From: Cydia pomonella
Lineage: Eukaryota; Arthropoda; Insecta; Lepidoptera; Tortricidae
Length of the DNA: 64,000 nt
Assembly: GCF_033807575.1 (NCBI RefSeq)
Contig: NC_084705.1
Span: 12,828,019-12,892,018, forward strand
Reading direction: 5' to 3'
Below are positions 1 to 10,338 of the stretch, piece after piece. A program made the translations under genes and the position numbers. Under the pieces are notes generated by a model. It saw nothing but the letters and a program-made list of their open reading frames with translations. It did no database searches and was not told the origin of the DNA. The stretch's first letter is position 1. Each line of letters starts with the position of its first letter.

Positions 1-158
1 CTGGTGACCAACACCTGACTCCGTCATGAGACCCTGGACCTCATCTAGATCGATGGTGTTCGTCAGGGCAAATCTTTTGAGCCCAAGCACGATGGAATTA
101 TAATGAGTAGATTAGGAGTTCTGGTGACCAACTCCTGACTCCATCATAAGAACCTGGA
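1..158. repeat. Imperfect direct repeat, 120-bp spacing
   Basis: The phrase ctggtgaccaac is followed by cctgactcc and acctgga both at position 1 and at position 121. The two copies are separated by diverged sequence that includes a second gagcccaagc-like segment. It looks like the end of a tandem repeat or satellite continuing to the left of the window. No coding potential was seen. Confidence 0.6.
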
Positions 159-230
159 TGGACTTCATTCGGGTCAAAAATAATAATACAAACCCTAACG
201 TGATTTCAAATAACACTGAAACTCTATAGC

Positions 231-662
231 ACTAATGTGCGCAAACGATTGGCATCTTGACTAGGCAGCATGGGTGCGTAGCCACCATGCCAATCGATAC
301 GACAACGAAACACTATCTGTCTCTCTCTCGTACTAATATGCACAAACGAGTGGCATCTTGGCTGGGCAGCATGGGTGCGTAGCCAACATGCCAAACGTTT
401 ACGATACGACAAGGAAACACTATCTGTCTCTCTATCGCACTAATATGCGCAATCGATTGGCTTCTTGGCTAGGTATCATGGGTGCGTAGCCAACATGCCA
501 ATCGTTTACGATACGACAACGAAACACTACTCTCTCTCTATCGCACTAATATACGCAAACGATTGGTATTTTGGCTAGGCACTAAGCAAGTGTGTGGCCA
601 ACATGCCAATCGTTTACGATACGACAACGAAACACTATCTGTCTCTCTATCGCACTAATATA
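231..662. repeat. Tandem repeat of about 107 bp, four-plus copies, each carrying an inverted repeat
   Basis: The start actaat..gc recurs at 231, 332, 439, 545 and 654, giving spacings of 101, 107, 106 and 109 bp. Within each unit the segment aaacgattggcat is followed about 35 bases later by its reverse complement atgccaatcgttt, so every unit can fold into a stem. Units differ by several substitutions. Apparent reading frames here are by-products of the repeat. Confidence 0.85.
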
Positions 663-1864
663 CTTTATTTATACCTGCAGTCATTTACTAACTTCTTCAT
701 TTTCCATTGGTGTGAAAGAGACAGAATAAAGAGCAAGGGTTATAGTCACTCTGTAGTCTGTACACTTAGTAGTAGTGTACATAAAAAAAAACTACTGTGC
801 ATATACAATAAAATAAAGAGTGCCCATATGATATCATATGACACTAAAATGAATGTTGCTTGAAATTATATTGAAAACTATCAAGATTATTCTAGTCTGC
901 ATTGAAACGCGCGTCGCGTTGCCGGCGCTCGCGTACCGAGCGCCAACGCCATCTATCGAGCGTTATTTCGTGAAATCTGAGAACGCTCCAAGGATTAAGG
1001 GCTCTTAATAGAACATGTAAAAGTAGGTTGTGAAATCAAGAATCGGCAAGAGGAATCTAACGATACGTCATTTAAAAAAATCCGTCCAGTATCCTAATAC
1101 CTAGCTACTGGGTGAACTGAATCATCAGTACTTACACCCATAACCCTTCTTTCTGGTTTAGTCACAGTAGAGTAAAATGTTAATATTGGGGTAGACCACG
1201 TACAAATGTATAGTTAAAAATAGAATTCATATTCCTCCGAGTTTCCTTTTAAGAGAATGTCCCCTGGAAGTGTATAAGCGTTAAACTTAGATTCAGCAAG
1301 TATTCTCTATAACAAGATGTATTGTTCTGCAAAGATATCGAGGACTTTTTTGTGTAGAATTTAATAAGTTTTAATGTTGACTGTTGTGTTGATGGTACAC
1401 ATTTTCCAAGATGGCTCGGATTCCTCGAGGTCCCCAAATGTTAAATGGTTTGGGCATGAAAAAGGGGCCTTTAATTTATATACATAATAAATTTCATGAC
1501 TGTTACAGAGATTTCGAGGTAGGTCCTAATCCGATTATGCTACATTGTGCGTCCGCAGCAAATTCGGTTCTCCATACAAATGTAGTTACGCTCTCATTTT
1601 AAAATGACTTGCTAGATTGCTCTGAAACTTTGTACTTACAATAGGATATGGTATGTCTATGCCTATAATTAATTTAAAACATAAATGTGAAATGAGAGCC
1701 AATTAAGTTCAATATTAAGAATATGTGTCGTTGTTGACTCGCCGACAACGGAATTGAGATCTATATGGGTGCCATGTTCTGTGCTGTGTAGAAAATCCTG
1801 AAATTATAAAGGATTTGTCTTGGCTAGTTTTTACGTATAGGCTACGTATCACCGAAACGTCACA

Positions 1865-2372
1865 AACACCACGAAGGTTCGGCTTGTACGGGTCCTCGTT
1901 TTTCCTATATTCTTATACGCTGCGGAGACCTGGACTATCCGAAAGACAGAGGAAAAGACGATAGACGCCCTAGAAAAATGGTGCTGCAGGAAAATGCTGG
2001 GGATATCCTGGACCGAGTTTCGGACTAATGTCTCCATCCTTAAAGAACTCCGTATCAAGCAGCGCCTTTCGACTTTCGTAAAGACCCGCATACTCAGTTT
2101 TTTCGGTCACGTCTCGAGGAGGAACAACGACTCCATAGAGCGTCTAGTGGTGCAGGGTAGAGCAAACGGAAAAAGACCGCGCAAAAGGCCACCTATGCGA
2201 TGGACTGACCAAATCAAATCTGCCATGAAGGGTCCCCTGAACGCATTTGCCAGAATGGCCCCCAACCGCGAAAAATGGCGAGAAATCGTACGGCAAGCAA
2301 CATCTGCGCCTGATATCAGCAGTTGACCACGACGCTCTGCAAAGAGTACAACGACAAAGAAGAAGAAGACGT
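1865..2372 (+). mobile_element. RTE-like LINE, 3' fragment (end of reverse transcriptase ORF and tail)
   Basis: A continuous frame from about 1865 to the stop at 2326 encodes the C-terminal end of an endonuclease/reverse-transcriptase polyprotein. It contains YAAETWTIRK, a basic IKQRLSTFVKTRILSFFGHV block and RWTDQIKSA, which are typical of insect RTE-like LINE C-termini. After the stop comes a short 3' UTR ending in aagaagaagaag, the usual simple tail. The fragment is 5'-truncated and lacks all catalytic RT motifs, so it is not autonomous. Sequence to its left shows no RT continuation in any frame I checked. Confidence 0.8.
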
Positions 2373-2689
2373 ATCATATTTGTCTAAAATTTAGTTTGTT
2401 GGTACACACACAAGGGATAGTCTCTAGCTAGGTACGGGGTGCCACACTCGTCAGCGCGACGGCGATATTTTTTACCTTTTACCTAAAAATCTCAAATTTG
2501 TGTACGGGCTCAGCTCCTGTTTCGTCTTAAGCTTGAATTTAACAGATTCTGACTCACAGGGGGCTTTGATCATGCTGTTGCGTTCGTTTTCAAATTTTGA
2601 AAAAAAGAACTAGCCTAGCAACACAATAAATGCTTGTTTTTCCGCATTCTTCACTATATCTCCCTGTCTCACTACTATCTGACCTTCTA
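2373..2689. other. No gene seen
   Basis: AT-rich sequence after the LINE tail. I see no exon, structured repeat or RNA gene. Confidence 0.5.
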
Positions 2690-2840
2690 ACCCAGAGGGG
2701 AAAATATACCTTATTGGGGCTACTCCATCTTCCTCATGATAATATATTTTACTTTACTGAAAAGCAATCGGTACATGTTACAAGATGCACATTGTTAAGA
2801 GCCGGGGTTAGAACCCACGACCATTGGTTTTAAAATGAAG
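2690..2840 (-). repeat. SINE head fragment, tRNA-derived
   Basis: On the minus strand positions 2814-2826 read GGGTTCTAACCCC, a good pol III B box. It is preceded by accaatggtcgt and followed by ctcttaacaatg. This matches the head of the SINE at 18946-19240, whose B box is GGTTCAAATCC. The 3' half and simple tail are missing. Confidence 0.5.
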
Positions 2841-3694
2841 CTTTGTATATAATTTGTATTTTTATAATAAATCTGTTTTCTTGTTGACATTTTGTGGTAT
2901 TGTATTGCTTTATGTTAATTGTCAAGATATTTCTTTCATCCTGGACAATTGTCACATGCGTCACATGTACGTTTTTATGATAGATCTACATCGACGCAAC
3001 TGCATGTCATTGTCAAAGAGCATATAATCACTACGTTTTAAGAGACGGGACTTCCATTCTAGCGAGTGGAATCAGTTTGTTTCGCAAATCATTACCAAAA
3101 TGTACGACAAAGAACTGTCAAAGAACCATAGTACCAACATAAGCGATTTAAATAGTGTAGTACGCTACACGCTTACGATTCTTATCGATATCGATAAAAT
3201 GGGGAGGGTTGAAACATAGGCTCCTGTCTACAAATTTTGTACTCGAAATCAGGTTAGCATCGAGTCCACATTTAAGTTGTATGTTATATAGTGGATAGTT
3301 CTTAATTGGACTACTATCTGGTCGGGCTTAATGTGGACCCGAATTATTTTAATACAGTTTTTAAGTCGTGTTTTTTTATTTTATTAAATGCTTGATTTTC
3401 ATAATGATGTGCACATACATGTTTGAATAAATGTAACTTTTCTATGGGAAGATGTATCAGGTCTTCGTTCCCAACAAATTTGGCCCACTGCCTGCATCTG
3501 AAAACATACAGCCTTGGAAAAACATGACTTTATCTACAGTTTATATTCCATGTGTTTGCTAATGAGATGATCAACTGATTATTTCGCGCTAATATGCATC
3601 TATAAATCATGTTTTTCGGCATCCAGTTATCAACAACCCTTTATCAATGCTTTAACTTTTTATGTATTTATATGTCTGTTAATCATGAGAACGA

Positions 3695-3990
3695 GTCTGG
3701 CCTTGTTGGCAGCGACCCTGCCTATGAAGCCGATGGTCCCCGGTTCAAATCCTGGAACGGGCATTTATTAGTGTCATAAGCATGAATATTTGTTCCTGAG
3801 ACATGGGTATTTTCTATGTATTTATAAATACTTATAAATTAGGTCTATGTACATATATATATATACATTATTGCACAAACTGACTTAGTACTAAAGTATG
3901 AATGGCATGTGTTGTGGGTATATATATATATATCGTTGTCTAAGTACCCACAACACGTGCCATTCATAATTTAGTACTAAGTCAGTTTGT
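3695..3990 (+). repeat. tRNA-derived SINE ending in a foldback
   Basis: A-box-like TGGCCTTGTTGGC at 3698-3710 and B box GGTTCAAATCC at 3742-3752 are 32 bases apart. They are followed by the SINE body gggcatttatt..tgttcctgag. The same head and body occur in inverse orientation at 7703-7968. The normal 3' segment (gtacccacaacac..acttagt) is present, but here it is preceded by its own inverted copy, making the stem listed separately. Confidence 0.7.
3875..3990. repeat. Inverted repeat, about 45-bp arms
   Basis: The left arm runs from acaaactgacttagtact to gtgttgtgggta. The right arm runs from tacccacaacac to agtactaagtcagtttgt and is its near-perfect reverse complement. The loop is (ta)n plus cgttgtctaag. 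The right arm is the normal 3' end of the surrounding SINE family, so the left arm is an inverted copy of that end. Confidence 0.85.
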
Positions 3991-4330
3991 AAAAGTAAAA
4001 CAAAGATTAATTTTCTTACATTTTAGGTTAATATATTAAATAATCACTAGATAAAAAAAATATGTTAACTAATGACCATTAATGCATAAGTAATAGATAA
4101 TTTATGCATTATTAATCTTCGACGAATTAATTATGGTCATATTGCATGCTAGTTCTAAGGAAATTTCACATATTTAATTTAATTATTTACACTGATATAC
4201 AAATAAAACTACAGTTATCGATAGTTATAGTACATCCCTAGTTCACAACGAAAAATAATGTAAAATATCTAATTTTCGATGTGTTTATAGCCTGCTGACC
4301 CAAAATAAGGTCAAAAGTATCTAAAGCAAT
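3991..4330. other. No gene seen
   Basis: AT-rich sequence between the SINE and the THAP-like exon. No exon or structured repeat was recognised. Confidence 0.5.
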
Positions 4331-4336
4331 ACTTAC

Positions 4337-4446
4337 CAGTCTTCATCCAAGGGAAATTTCGCCATAAAATCCCTTTTTTCGTGATTTTCTCGAGTGGCTC
4401 GCTTGCCACATATTTCACACTTAGTAAACCGTTTTCTCGCTGGCAT
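4337..4446 (-). pseudogene. THAP-like zinc-finger first exon, isolated
   Basis: From an ATG at 4446 the minus strand encodes MPARKRF then C-EI-C, a basic stretch and KFPLDED. It stops at a consensus donor GTAAGT (GT at 4336-4335), leaving phase 2. The early C-x2-C followed by an F-P pair about 20 residues later is the layout of the N-terminal half of a THAP (C2CH) DNA-binding domain, found in P-element-type transposases and some host regulators. I found no downstream exon with the second Cys/His pair, so I treat it as a relic. It could be a host exon whose partner exons I missed. Confidence 0.35.
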
Positions 4447-4660
4447 TGTAACAAACTCGCTTTACTCTGATCACGGTTGACTATTTTCGATTTTTGCACT
4501 AAATAATAAAGAAATTACACGAAATACCCGAACAAAACATTGAAGCCTTCAAAACAAACAAAGCAATTAGGCTGACAGTTACCTGATGTAAACTTGACAG
4601 AATAAATAGCACTGACGTTTTCTTTTTCTTCGTTGGCAATGATTTGCGAAACAAATTCCA

Positions 4661-6220
4661 TACAAAACTTTTTTCTTCCTAGTTGCGTCAGCCTGATCGG
4701 AATTTGGCAGCTAACTCCATCTTGCGTCCAGTAGAAGAATCAAAATCGTACAGGTAAAACTACTCTCTGCCTTAGGATCCCCTTTTAAATGTCATAAATC
4801 CAAACATGGCAGCCATACCCATCGACAAAAAAGTCTACCGTTGATCTAATTTCATTTGATAGTTAACTAATACGTATTCGACACGCTTATATTTAACAAC
4901 TAGAATCCTGACTAGAGCTGGGACTGCGTACCAAAAGTACGTCTCTGTTACTCGTACCAAAAGTACGTCTAAAATACCAGTTTTACGAGTATGACCCCCA
5001 ATAGGCAGTGTACGTATTTGCCGTGCTTAGGCGTCTTACAAATAAGGATTATTTATACAAATATCGACTTATTATTTCGGTAAGGGTCGGAAATATGGTG
5101 ACGTTTTGAGTGAAGTCTATGAATCTATTGTCATATTTTTGTTATATATTATTACATTATTTTTAGATACAACAGACACCCAGACGACCATCTGTTAACA
5201 AAATTTTATTTTACCTAAAGTAACGGTAAGAATGGAGGTACGAGGTGATAAAAGTTTCATATTTGTTTTATTTCAGAAATCAAAGTCCGTACTTTTAAAT
5301 ACTCGACAAGCTAAAAGTAGTCTATTACAAATAACCTGTTCCAAAAACTATTCCGGTACAACGTCCCGCCTCTAGTGTGGATATTGTTCACTGACAGGTG
5401 GTGATAATAGCAATTCGACAAGTCACAATATTTCTCACATCAAATGGAAATCAACACGAAACGTCACTTTTAGCATGTCGAATAAGGGCCCTGTTTTTTG
5501 CATTAATCTCGAAAACGATTTTTTGCAATATAAGTATTGCACGGCAGTGCTGAGCACAGGCTTCATATCATTATACAGTAAGGTTTTGCCAAATATCGAT
5601 GTACTGTTCACGCTAGTCCAATACGAATTGGAGGTATCACCATCTGACTAGTTTGCAGATGTAAATTAAGTAAATATTTTTTTTCCTGTTTTGTACAGTT
5701 AATAAACAAGCGCCTAAAACGTAATTTGGTCGGATTCATTGTAACGCGTGTGTTCGTTGTGACTTGGAATATTGCATTGTAATAAATATTTATATAAATT
5801 AGCTATATGTAGTTATAGTTAAAATATCATCATGTACCTTTTAAAATAATAATGTAAGTATATACTGAAACACTCCGTTTGGAAGGAGCGGTACCTCCTC
5901 ACAAGTGTTGCTATTCTTACCAGGAGGTTTGTATAAATCCAGTTAGATACCTACCAAATAAATTATTTAGATTTTTTTGACAAAGGACATTTTAGAAGTA
6001 GGCAGAAATAAAAAGTGCGACCATGACAAGGACAAACAATAATAGCGCTTGAGCCAGCAGAGTTTTTGAAAAATCGAATCGTTTTTTAATCATAAGATCT
6101 AAAAAAGCGTTTCGATTGCAACAATTTTATTATTATTGAGAAAAAAATATGAATAGCAATGTTGAGGCCTTTCTCTATTAGGCAACCTCCTCGATTCGAA
6201 ATCTGATTAAACAACTTTCG
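4661..6220. other. No gene seen; scattered repeat-like sequence
   Basis: Only small structures are visible. The 17-mer gtaccaaaagtacgtct occurs twice, near 4929 and 4954. A ggagcggtacctcc-type palindromic core lies near 5885. No exon with splice borders or RNA gene was recognised. Confidence 0.5.
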
Positions 6221-6226
6221 ATCGAA

Positions 6227-6417
6227 AATGCACCATTATTTTTTTTTAATAACAACAACAGCTAAATAATGTGATAATTGTTGCTAAAATGCGCAATTTT
6301 ATTTTTATACCAACATAGGTCTAGAATGCACCATTCATTTTTTTTTATAACAACAACAGCTAAATATATGATAATTGCTGCTAAAAATGCGCAATTTTAT
6401 TTTTATACCAACTCATC
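6227..6417. repeat. Direct tandem duplication, 98-bp period
   Basis: Both copies begin aatgcaccatt and contain caacaacagctaaat, then gcgcaattttatttttatac. They start at 6227 and 6325. Small indels separate them. The sequence is AT-rich and non-coding. Confidence 0.75.
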
Positions 6418-6658
6418 GATTACTTTTTTTTTGTTAAAACTAACTTTTACACTATTTTTTACAAAAGGGTCATAATGGCCGCCATGTAACGAGCTGTCAT
6501 TAAAATGAGTCGACTTTCGCTTTCAATACTATCTGTAATTGTTCCCATTTTCAAAAATAACGTGAAATTAGTGTTATTACGGTAAATTTACAAAACCAAC
6601 AACCGCAGAAAAAAACACTGCAACATACACCAGTAACTAGACCTTACGAGTTACGGTA

Positions 6659-6841
6659 ATGATATCCGCGATCGTGGACATGCATAGTCGTCTCGCTCAC
6701 ACTAATGCTTAGTGAGAGTGATAGAAGAACCTGAGCTCACGGCGGCGCCTTTAGGTTCCGTAGATCCGTGTTCTTCTCTCACTGTCACTGAGCGTAAGCG
6801 TGAGCGAGACGGATGTGCGTGCTCAGGACCGCGGATATCAT
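6659..6841. mobile_element. MITE-like foldback element, about 72-bp inverted arms
   Basis: The left end atgatatccgcg and inner segment tcgtctcgctcac..agtgagagtga..agaagaac are mirrored on the right by gttcttctctcactgtcact..gtgagcgagacg..ccgcggatatcat. The element is 183 bp and more GC-rich than its surroundings. No coding content. The target duplication is uncertain. Confidence 0.75.
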
Positions 6842-7702
6842 AATTTTTAATTTAAATTTGTTGTAAGTTTTAACAAGAAAAAGTTATCGATAAGTTCACT
6901 CAAAAATGATTGCGCATTTTTAGAAGCAATTTTCATATTTTTAGCATTTTGTGCATAAATTGTTACAAATTTTTAAAGTGCGTTTTAGACCATATGTCTA
7001 GCGCGTAAGTCAACAAATCAGGATTCGAATCGATGAAGTCACACAAACCCTCAAAATTGGTAATCTAATTTTTGGAAACCGCATTGTGATCTAAAACCAC
7101 GGAACGATTTTTCAAAAACTCTGTTCTCTGAACCTAGGACACCTTAATATTTTTACATTTGTCGATTTCTGCCTACGCTTGCTTCCATTGACACAGGCCG
7201 TGTAATCTTTACATTTTCATCAACTTATCGGAAGGCCCTCCACGTGTTGGCTTCGGCTCCGCGCACGCCTCCAGGACACTGTTATCGCGAGTACAGGAAA
7301 GACAAAACATTAAATAATTATACTTGACACAATAGTTAAAGTTTGCGTAGTTTTATTTTTGTTATCAGCGGGGTAATACACTTGATGAGTTATGTTTCGA
7401 GAAAAATTAATAATATTATCGCCTTTTGTCTTGACTATGAGCTTAATTCAGATTCTCTACTTACGTGAGATCTAATTACTTGTTATGATATAGTTATGCA
7501 GCGTGTTTTTGTTTAATAAGGAAGTATTTGAAACCATTATTCTATAGGTCAATATGTTTACTAACTTCCTGCTAATTGTAGACTCTAGTGGTTTATAGAC
7601 TGCAAGAGCGTATCCTAATCTGAATTTGATCTTGATTTGTTGATCTCGAGTGTCAAAAGAAGCATTTTCTCGTCTTCGGCTTCGGGCTTAAAATTAACAC
7701 TT
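6842..7702. other. No gene seen
   Basis: AT-rich. A short segment near 7220-7265 (ccacgtgttggcttcggc) is shared with the LINE-UTR-like block at about 18860-18895, so it is probably a repeat fragment. Confidence 0.45.
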
Positions 7703-7968
7703 AAATAAATAAATAAACATTATAGGGACATTCTTAAACAAATTGACTAAGTCCCACGATAAACTATTCTTATGTTTACCATAAGCCTTCTTATGTTGTG
7801 GATACTATAATATACAAATACTTAAATACATCGAAAACATCCATGACTCAGGAACAAAATCTGTGCTCATCACACAAATAAATGCCCTTGCCGGGATTCT
7901 AACCCAGGACCATCAGGCATCCGATCGGCTTCATAGGCAGGGTCACTACCCACTAGGCCAGACCGGTC
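7703..7968 (-). repeat. tRNA-derived SINE, near full length
   Basis: Read on the minus strand it starts with A box TGGCCTAGTGGG (7960-7949), then B box GGTTAGAATCC (7904-7894), then gggcatttatttgtgtgatgagcac. The body continues to tgggacttagtcaatttgt and an (AAAT)n tail at 7703-7716. It is the same family as 3695-3990. The A-to-B spacing fits an internal pol III promoter. It is not a tRNA gene because there is no acceptor or anticodon stem. Confidence 0.8.
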
Positions 7969-8072
7969 GTCAAAACACTTGATCGTAAATTCTTGTTTAC
8001 CGCCCTAATTAATTAGGGCTTGCCATATCTCACGGTTTCCAATTCCAGAACTGATTTTCAATATTGGGCCTC

Positions 8073-8147
8073 AATTCCGGAATTCCGAAATTGGCTCCGG
8101 AATTAGGTAAGCCCTAATTCCGGAGCCAATTTCGGAATTCCGGAATT
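8073..8147. repeat. Perfect 33-bp inverted repeat with 9-nt loop
   Basis: The left arm 8073-8105 (aattccggaattccgaaatt..) and the right arm 8115-8147 are exact reverse complements. The loop is ggtaagccc. A perfect stem this long in neutral DNA implies recent origin or gene conversion. The ttccggaatt vocabulary recurs at 9237-9332. Confidence 0.9.
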
Positions 8148-8424
8148 ATTATTAGATTTTTTGATAAAAACAACAAAAAAATGTGAAATTCTTGTATTTG
8201 AAGTTTATTAAATAAAGTATTGTTTCACTGGAAATTAATTTGAAGTATTAGTTGTCGAGAAATATTAATAAATTGAGTAGTGCACTCTGTGCTTCTCTTA
8301 TTTTAGCACCTTATTACTATAGTCACTTTTATTCAGTTCAATGTTACGGCGTATTTATTCGGGGAAACTACGGATGCTAGCAAACCATTTGATGCCTAAT
8401 TTTATATAATGTCAAAAAATAACG

Positions 8425-8560
8425 GGCGCATAGCCTAGTAGGTAGTGGCTCTGTTTACGAAGATGAAGGTCCTGGGGCTCCGATCTCGGTAAGGGAATTT
8501 ATTCTGTTTATAACGATTATTTGTTCCTGAATTAAGGTTGTGTTCTATGTATTAAAGATT
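8425..8560 (+). repeat. Degenerate SINE head
   Basis: cgggcgcatagcctagtagg resembles the A-box region, and gggctccgatctcgg sits where the B box should be. This is followed by gggaatttatt..tgttcctga, as in the 3695 and 7703 SINEs. The tail is lost. Confidence 0.5.
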
Positions 8561-9230
8561 CAGCTAACCAAATGGGCTAAATTATTTTATTAGCGCTTCA
8601 TTACAGCGGGATGAGAAAAATAAACCCTGATTTAATTGTTTTTTATGAAATGTAAAATAATAACTGTAATGGCTGATATACTCGTACTTCATGCAAAACA
8701 TACTTAAACGTTACGCTTTTCAAGTTTGGTTCTTTCCTTACTAGTTCCTAATTCAGAATATAATATGTGCTGCTACAGGATCCGAAATCTTTAAGGCAAC
8801 TTCTTTCTGAATATATGAATAAAAGATCCAAATATTTATAAATTTTAAATTATATGTTACGTATAGGTAGGATTCTGGGCAAGTATATTTATACTTACAT
8901 AATCCGTACATTTGTACGGCTTTGCTTTATACTTCGTTTTTAGCATTAGAAAAAAGGTAAACAATGTAATGTTGACGTGTCTTTTTATTGAAAAACGACT
9001 TATTTTTCAAACGCGTTTTTTTAATTAAAAGACATGTCAATATCGCTCACATTCTTTCTAATGCTAAAACACGCAGTCTAGTATCATAGGTAAAATCGAT
9101 GGTTAATGCGGCATGTTGCATGGATAATGCTGCTAGACTTCAGACTTTTGTCAGAGACGGCTAATAACACCAGCATGGAGAAGTTTCTTAACGATTTTCA
9201 GTAGTAAACGTAATAAAATTGAATACTTAT
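8561..9230. other. No gene seen
   Basis: AT-rich sequence. The ttttagcattagaaaa at about 8939-8954 and its near mirror ttctttctaatgctaaaa at about 9051-9068 suggest a degraded foldback element of roughly 130 bp. Nothing else was recognised. Confidence 0.4.
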
Positions 9231-9236
9231 ATCAAA

Positions 9237-9332
9237 TTCCGGAATTTTCGATATTCAGTGGTCTCAATTCCGGAATTGTAATATCGGAACATTCGTCCGA
9301 GATTCCGAAATTTAGAAATTTCGGAATCTCGG
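9237..9332. repeat. Palindromic repeat of the ttccggaatt type
   Basis: Positions 9297-9332 form a perfect stem of 17 + 17 bases with a 2-base loop (ccgagattccgaaattt, ag, then the complement). The preceding 60 bases contain ttccggaatt twice, like the block at 8040-8150. It probably belongs to the same foldback family. Confidence 0.8.
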
Positions 9333-9904
9333 ATTGCAACCTTGATATCACTACCTTGATACCAGCTAAATTGTCCCGATAGACAGAAAGCATTTTATTT
9401 AAAAAAAACTGAACTAAAGCCGTGGGTCGGTTTTTTCAGCGCAGTGTACTCCCGCACATACAGTCGGTAGACTTGCTTATAACATTCTGACCGACTTTTA
9501 TTGGGTCGTTTAATCTCCTGCTCGTATTAATACTAATCAATACGTTTTTGGGGTCTTATGTACTTACTTACGAAATATAATTTTATAATTACCAGTCGCT
9601 TTTCGGTGAATATCGTATCGAGACATAATATTTGACGTATCTTAAAGTTCAAATCGGGCCGTAGGTCTCTAAAGGCAAGTACAAGTCACCTATAATATTA
9701 TAAATTATTTATAAGTCGTGGTGTCAATTGGCCGAAAATATTTACACGACGCGGCGGCAATAACTTTGGATAAAAAATGTACATTATATTAAAACATGTT
9801 TAATAACCATTAAAAAAAAAACAACAAATTCGCTGCCGATATGTAGCGTTCCCAATCACTTGTTGACTAAGAATTTTCACAATTCACTGGATTTATCTGA
9901 TAGT

Positions 9905-10090
9905 ATTTGTTTATGTCGCAGAAAGCAAATCGTAACTGGAACCTCAGGTGGCATGAGCTTTCTCTGCCAAAAATGTGGGAGGTCGTGCCGCTCACGCATC
10001 GGCCTCCACAGTCACCAAACCCGTTGTATAAACAGCAATGCTTAAATCGTCTGCAATAGACGCAAATGAGAGGATCACAGGATGATGATT
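9905..10090 (+). mobile_element. LINE 3' end encoding a C-terminal zinc finger
   Basis: A short frame ending at 10045 encodes FLCQKCGRSCRSRIGLHSH followed by QTRC, a C2HC/C2H2-type finger. This is the kind found at the very C-terminus of one group of insect LINE polyproteins; compare the finger at 14054-14120. The stop is followed by a 3' UTR ending in gaggatcacaggatgatgat. Everything upstream is missing. Confidence 0.6.
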
Positions 10091-10287
10091 TGTTTATAAT
10101 ACAGCAAATTACTTATATTGATGGCTGGGTAATCCAATGCTAACTAATTAATTCTCATCTATTCAGTTTCATACGCCGATCTATTTCACAGTTGTAAACG
10201 CCTTAATCTAAAATTGAGGCATTAAATATTCCTCTGACAGTAAAGTTGAAGTTGAAATACTATCAGTACTACTAGGCTCGTATAGTA

Positions 10288-10293
10288 TTTATT
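10288..10293 (-). promoter_or_regulatory. Poly(A) signal AATAAA of Toll A
   Basis: Canonical AATAAA on the minus strand, 46 bases after the Toll A stop codon. A short 3' UTR is inferred. Cleavage would be expected around 10265-10280. Confidence 0.5.
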
Positions 10294-10338
10294 TACAAAA
10301 TCATATTATTCGTATAGGTAATAAGATGGCTTTTGTTC

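Larger units (their letters stand above)
3074..4660 (-). mobile_element. Possible DNA-transposon remnant with inverted ends and a THAP-like exon
   Basis: The 17-mer tttcgcaaatcattacc-type sequence near 3080-3101 recurs inverted near 4635-4655 (ggcaatgatttgcgaaac), with ggaat on the outer side of both. A 110-nt exon-like reading frame at 4337-4446 starts with a C-x2-C motif. The combination suggests an internally deleted THAP-transposase element. Target-site duplications were not found, and the inverted ends could instead be two independent repeats. A SINE at 3695-3990 sits inside it. Confidence 0.3.

Noticed and set aside
231..662. CRISPR-like array
   Set aside because: Repeat units are over 100 bp with no unique spacers, in a eukaryotic genome.
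3698..3770. tRNA gene candidate from A and B boxes
   Set aside because: No acceptor stem, anticodon loop or T-stem pairing of a real tRNA. It is a SINE head, as are 7894-7968 and 19175-19215.
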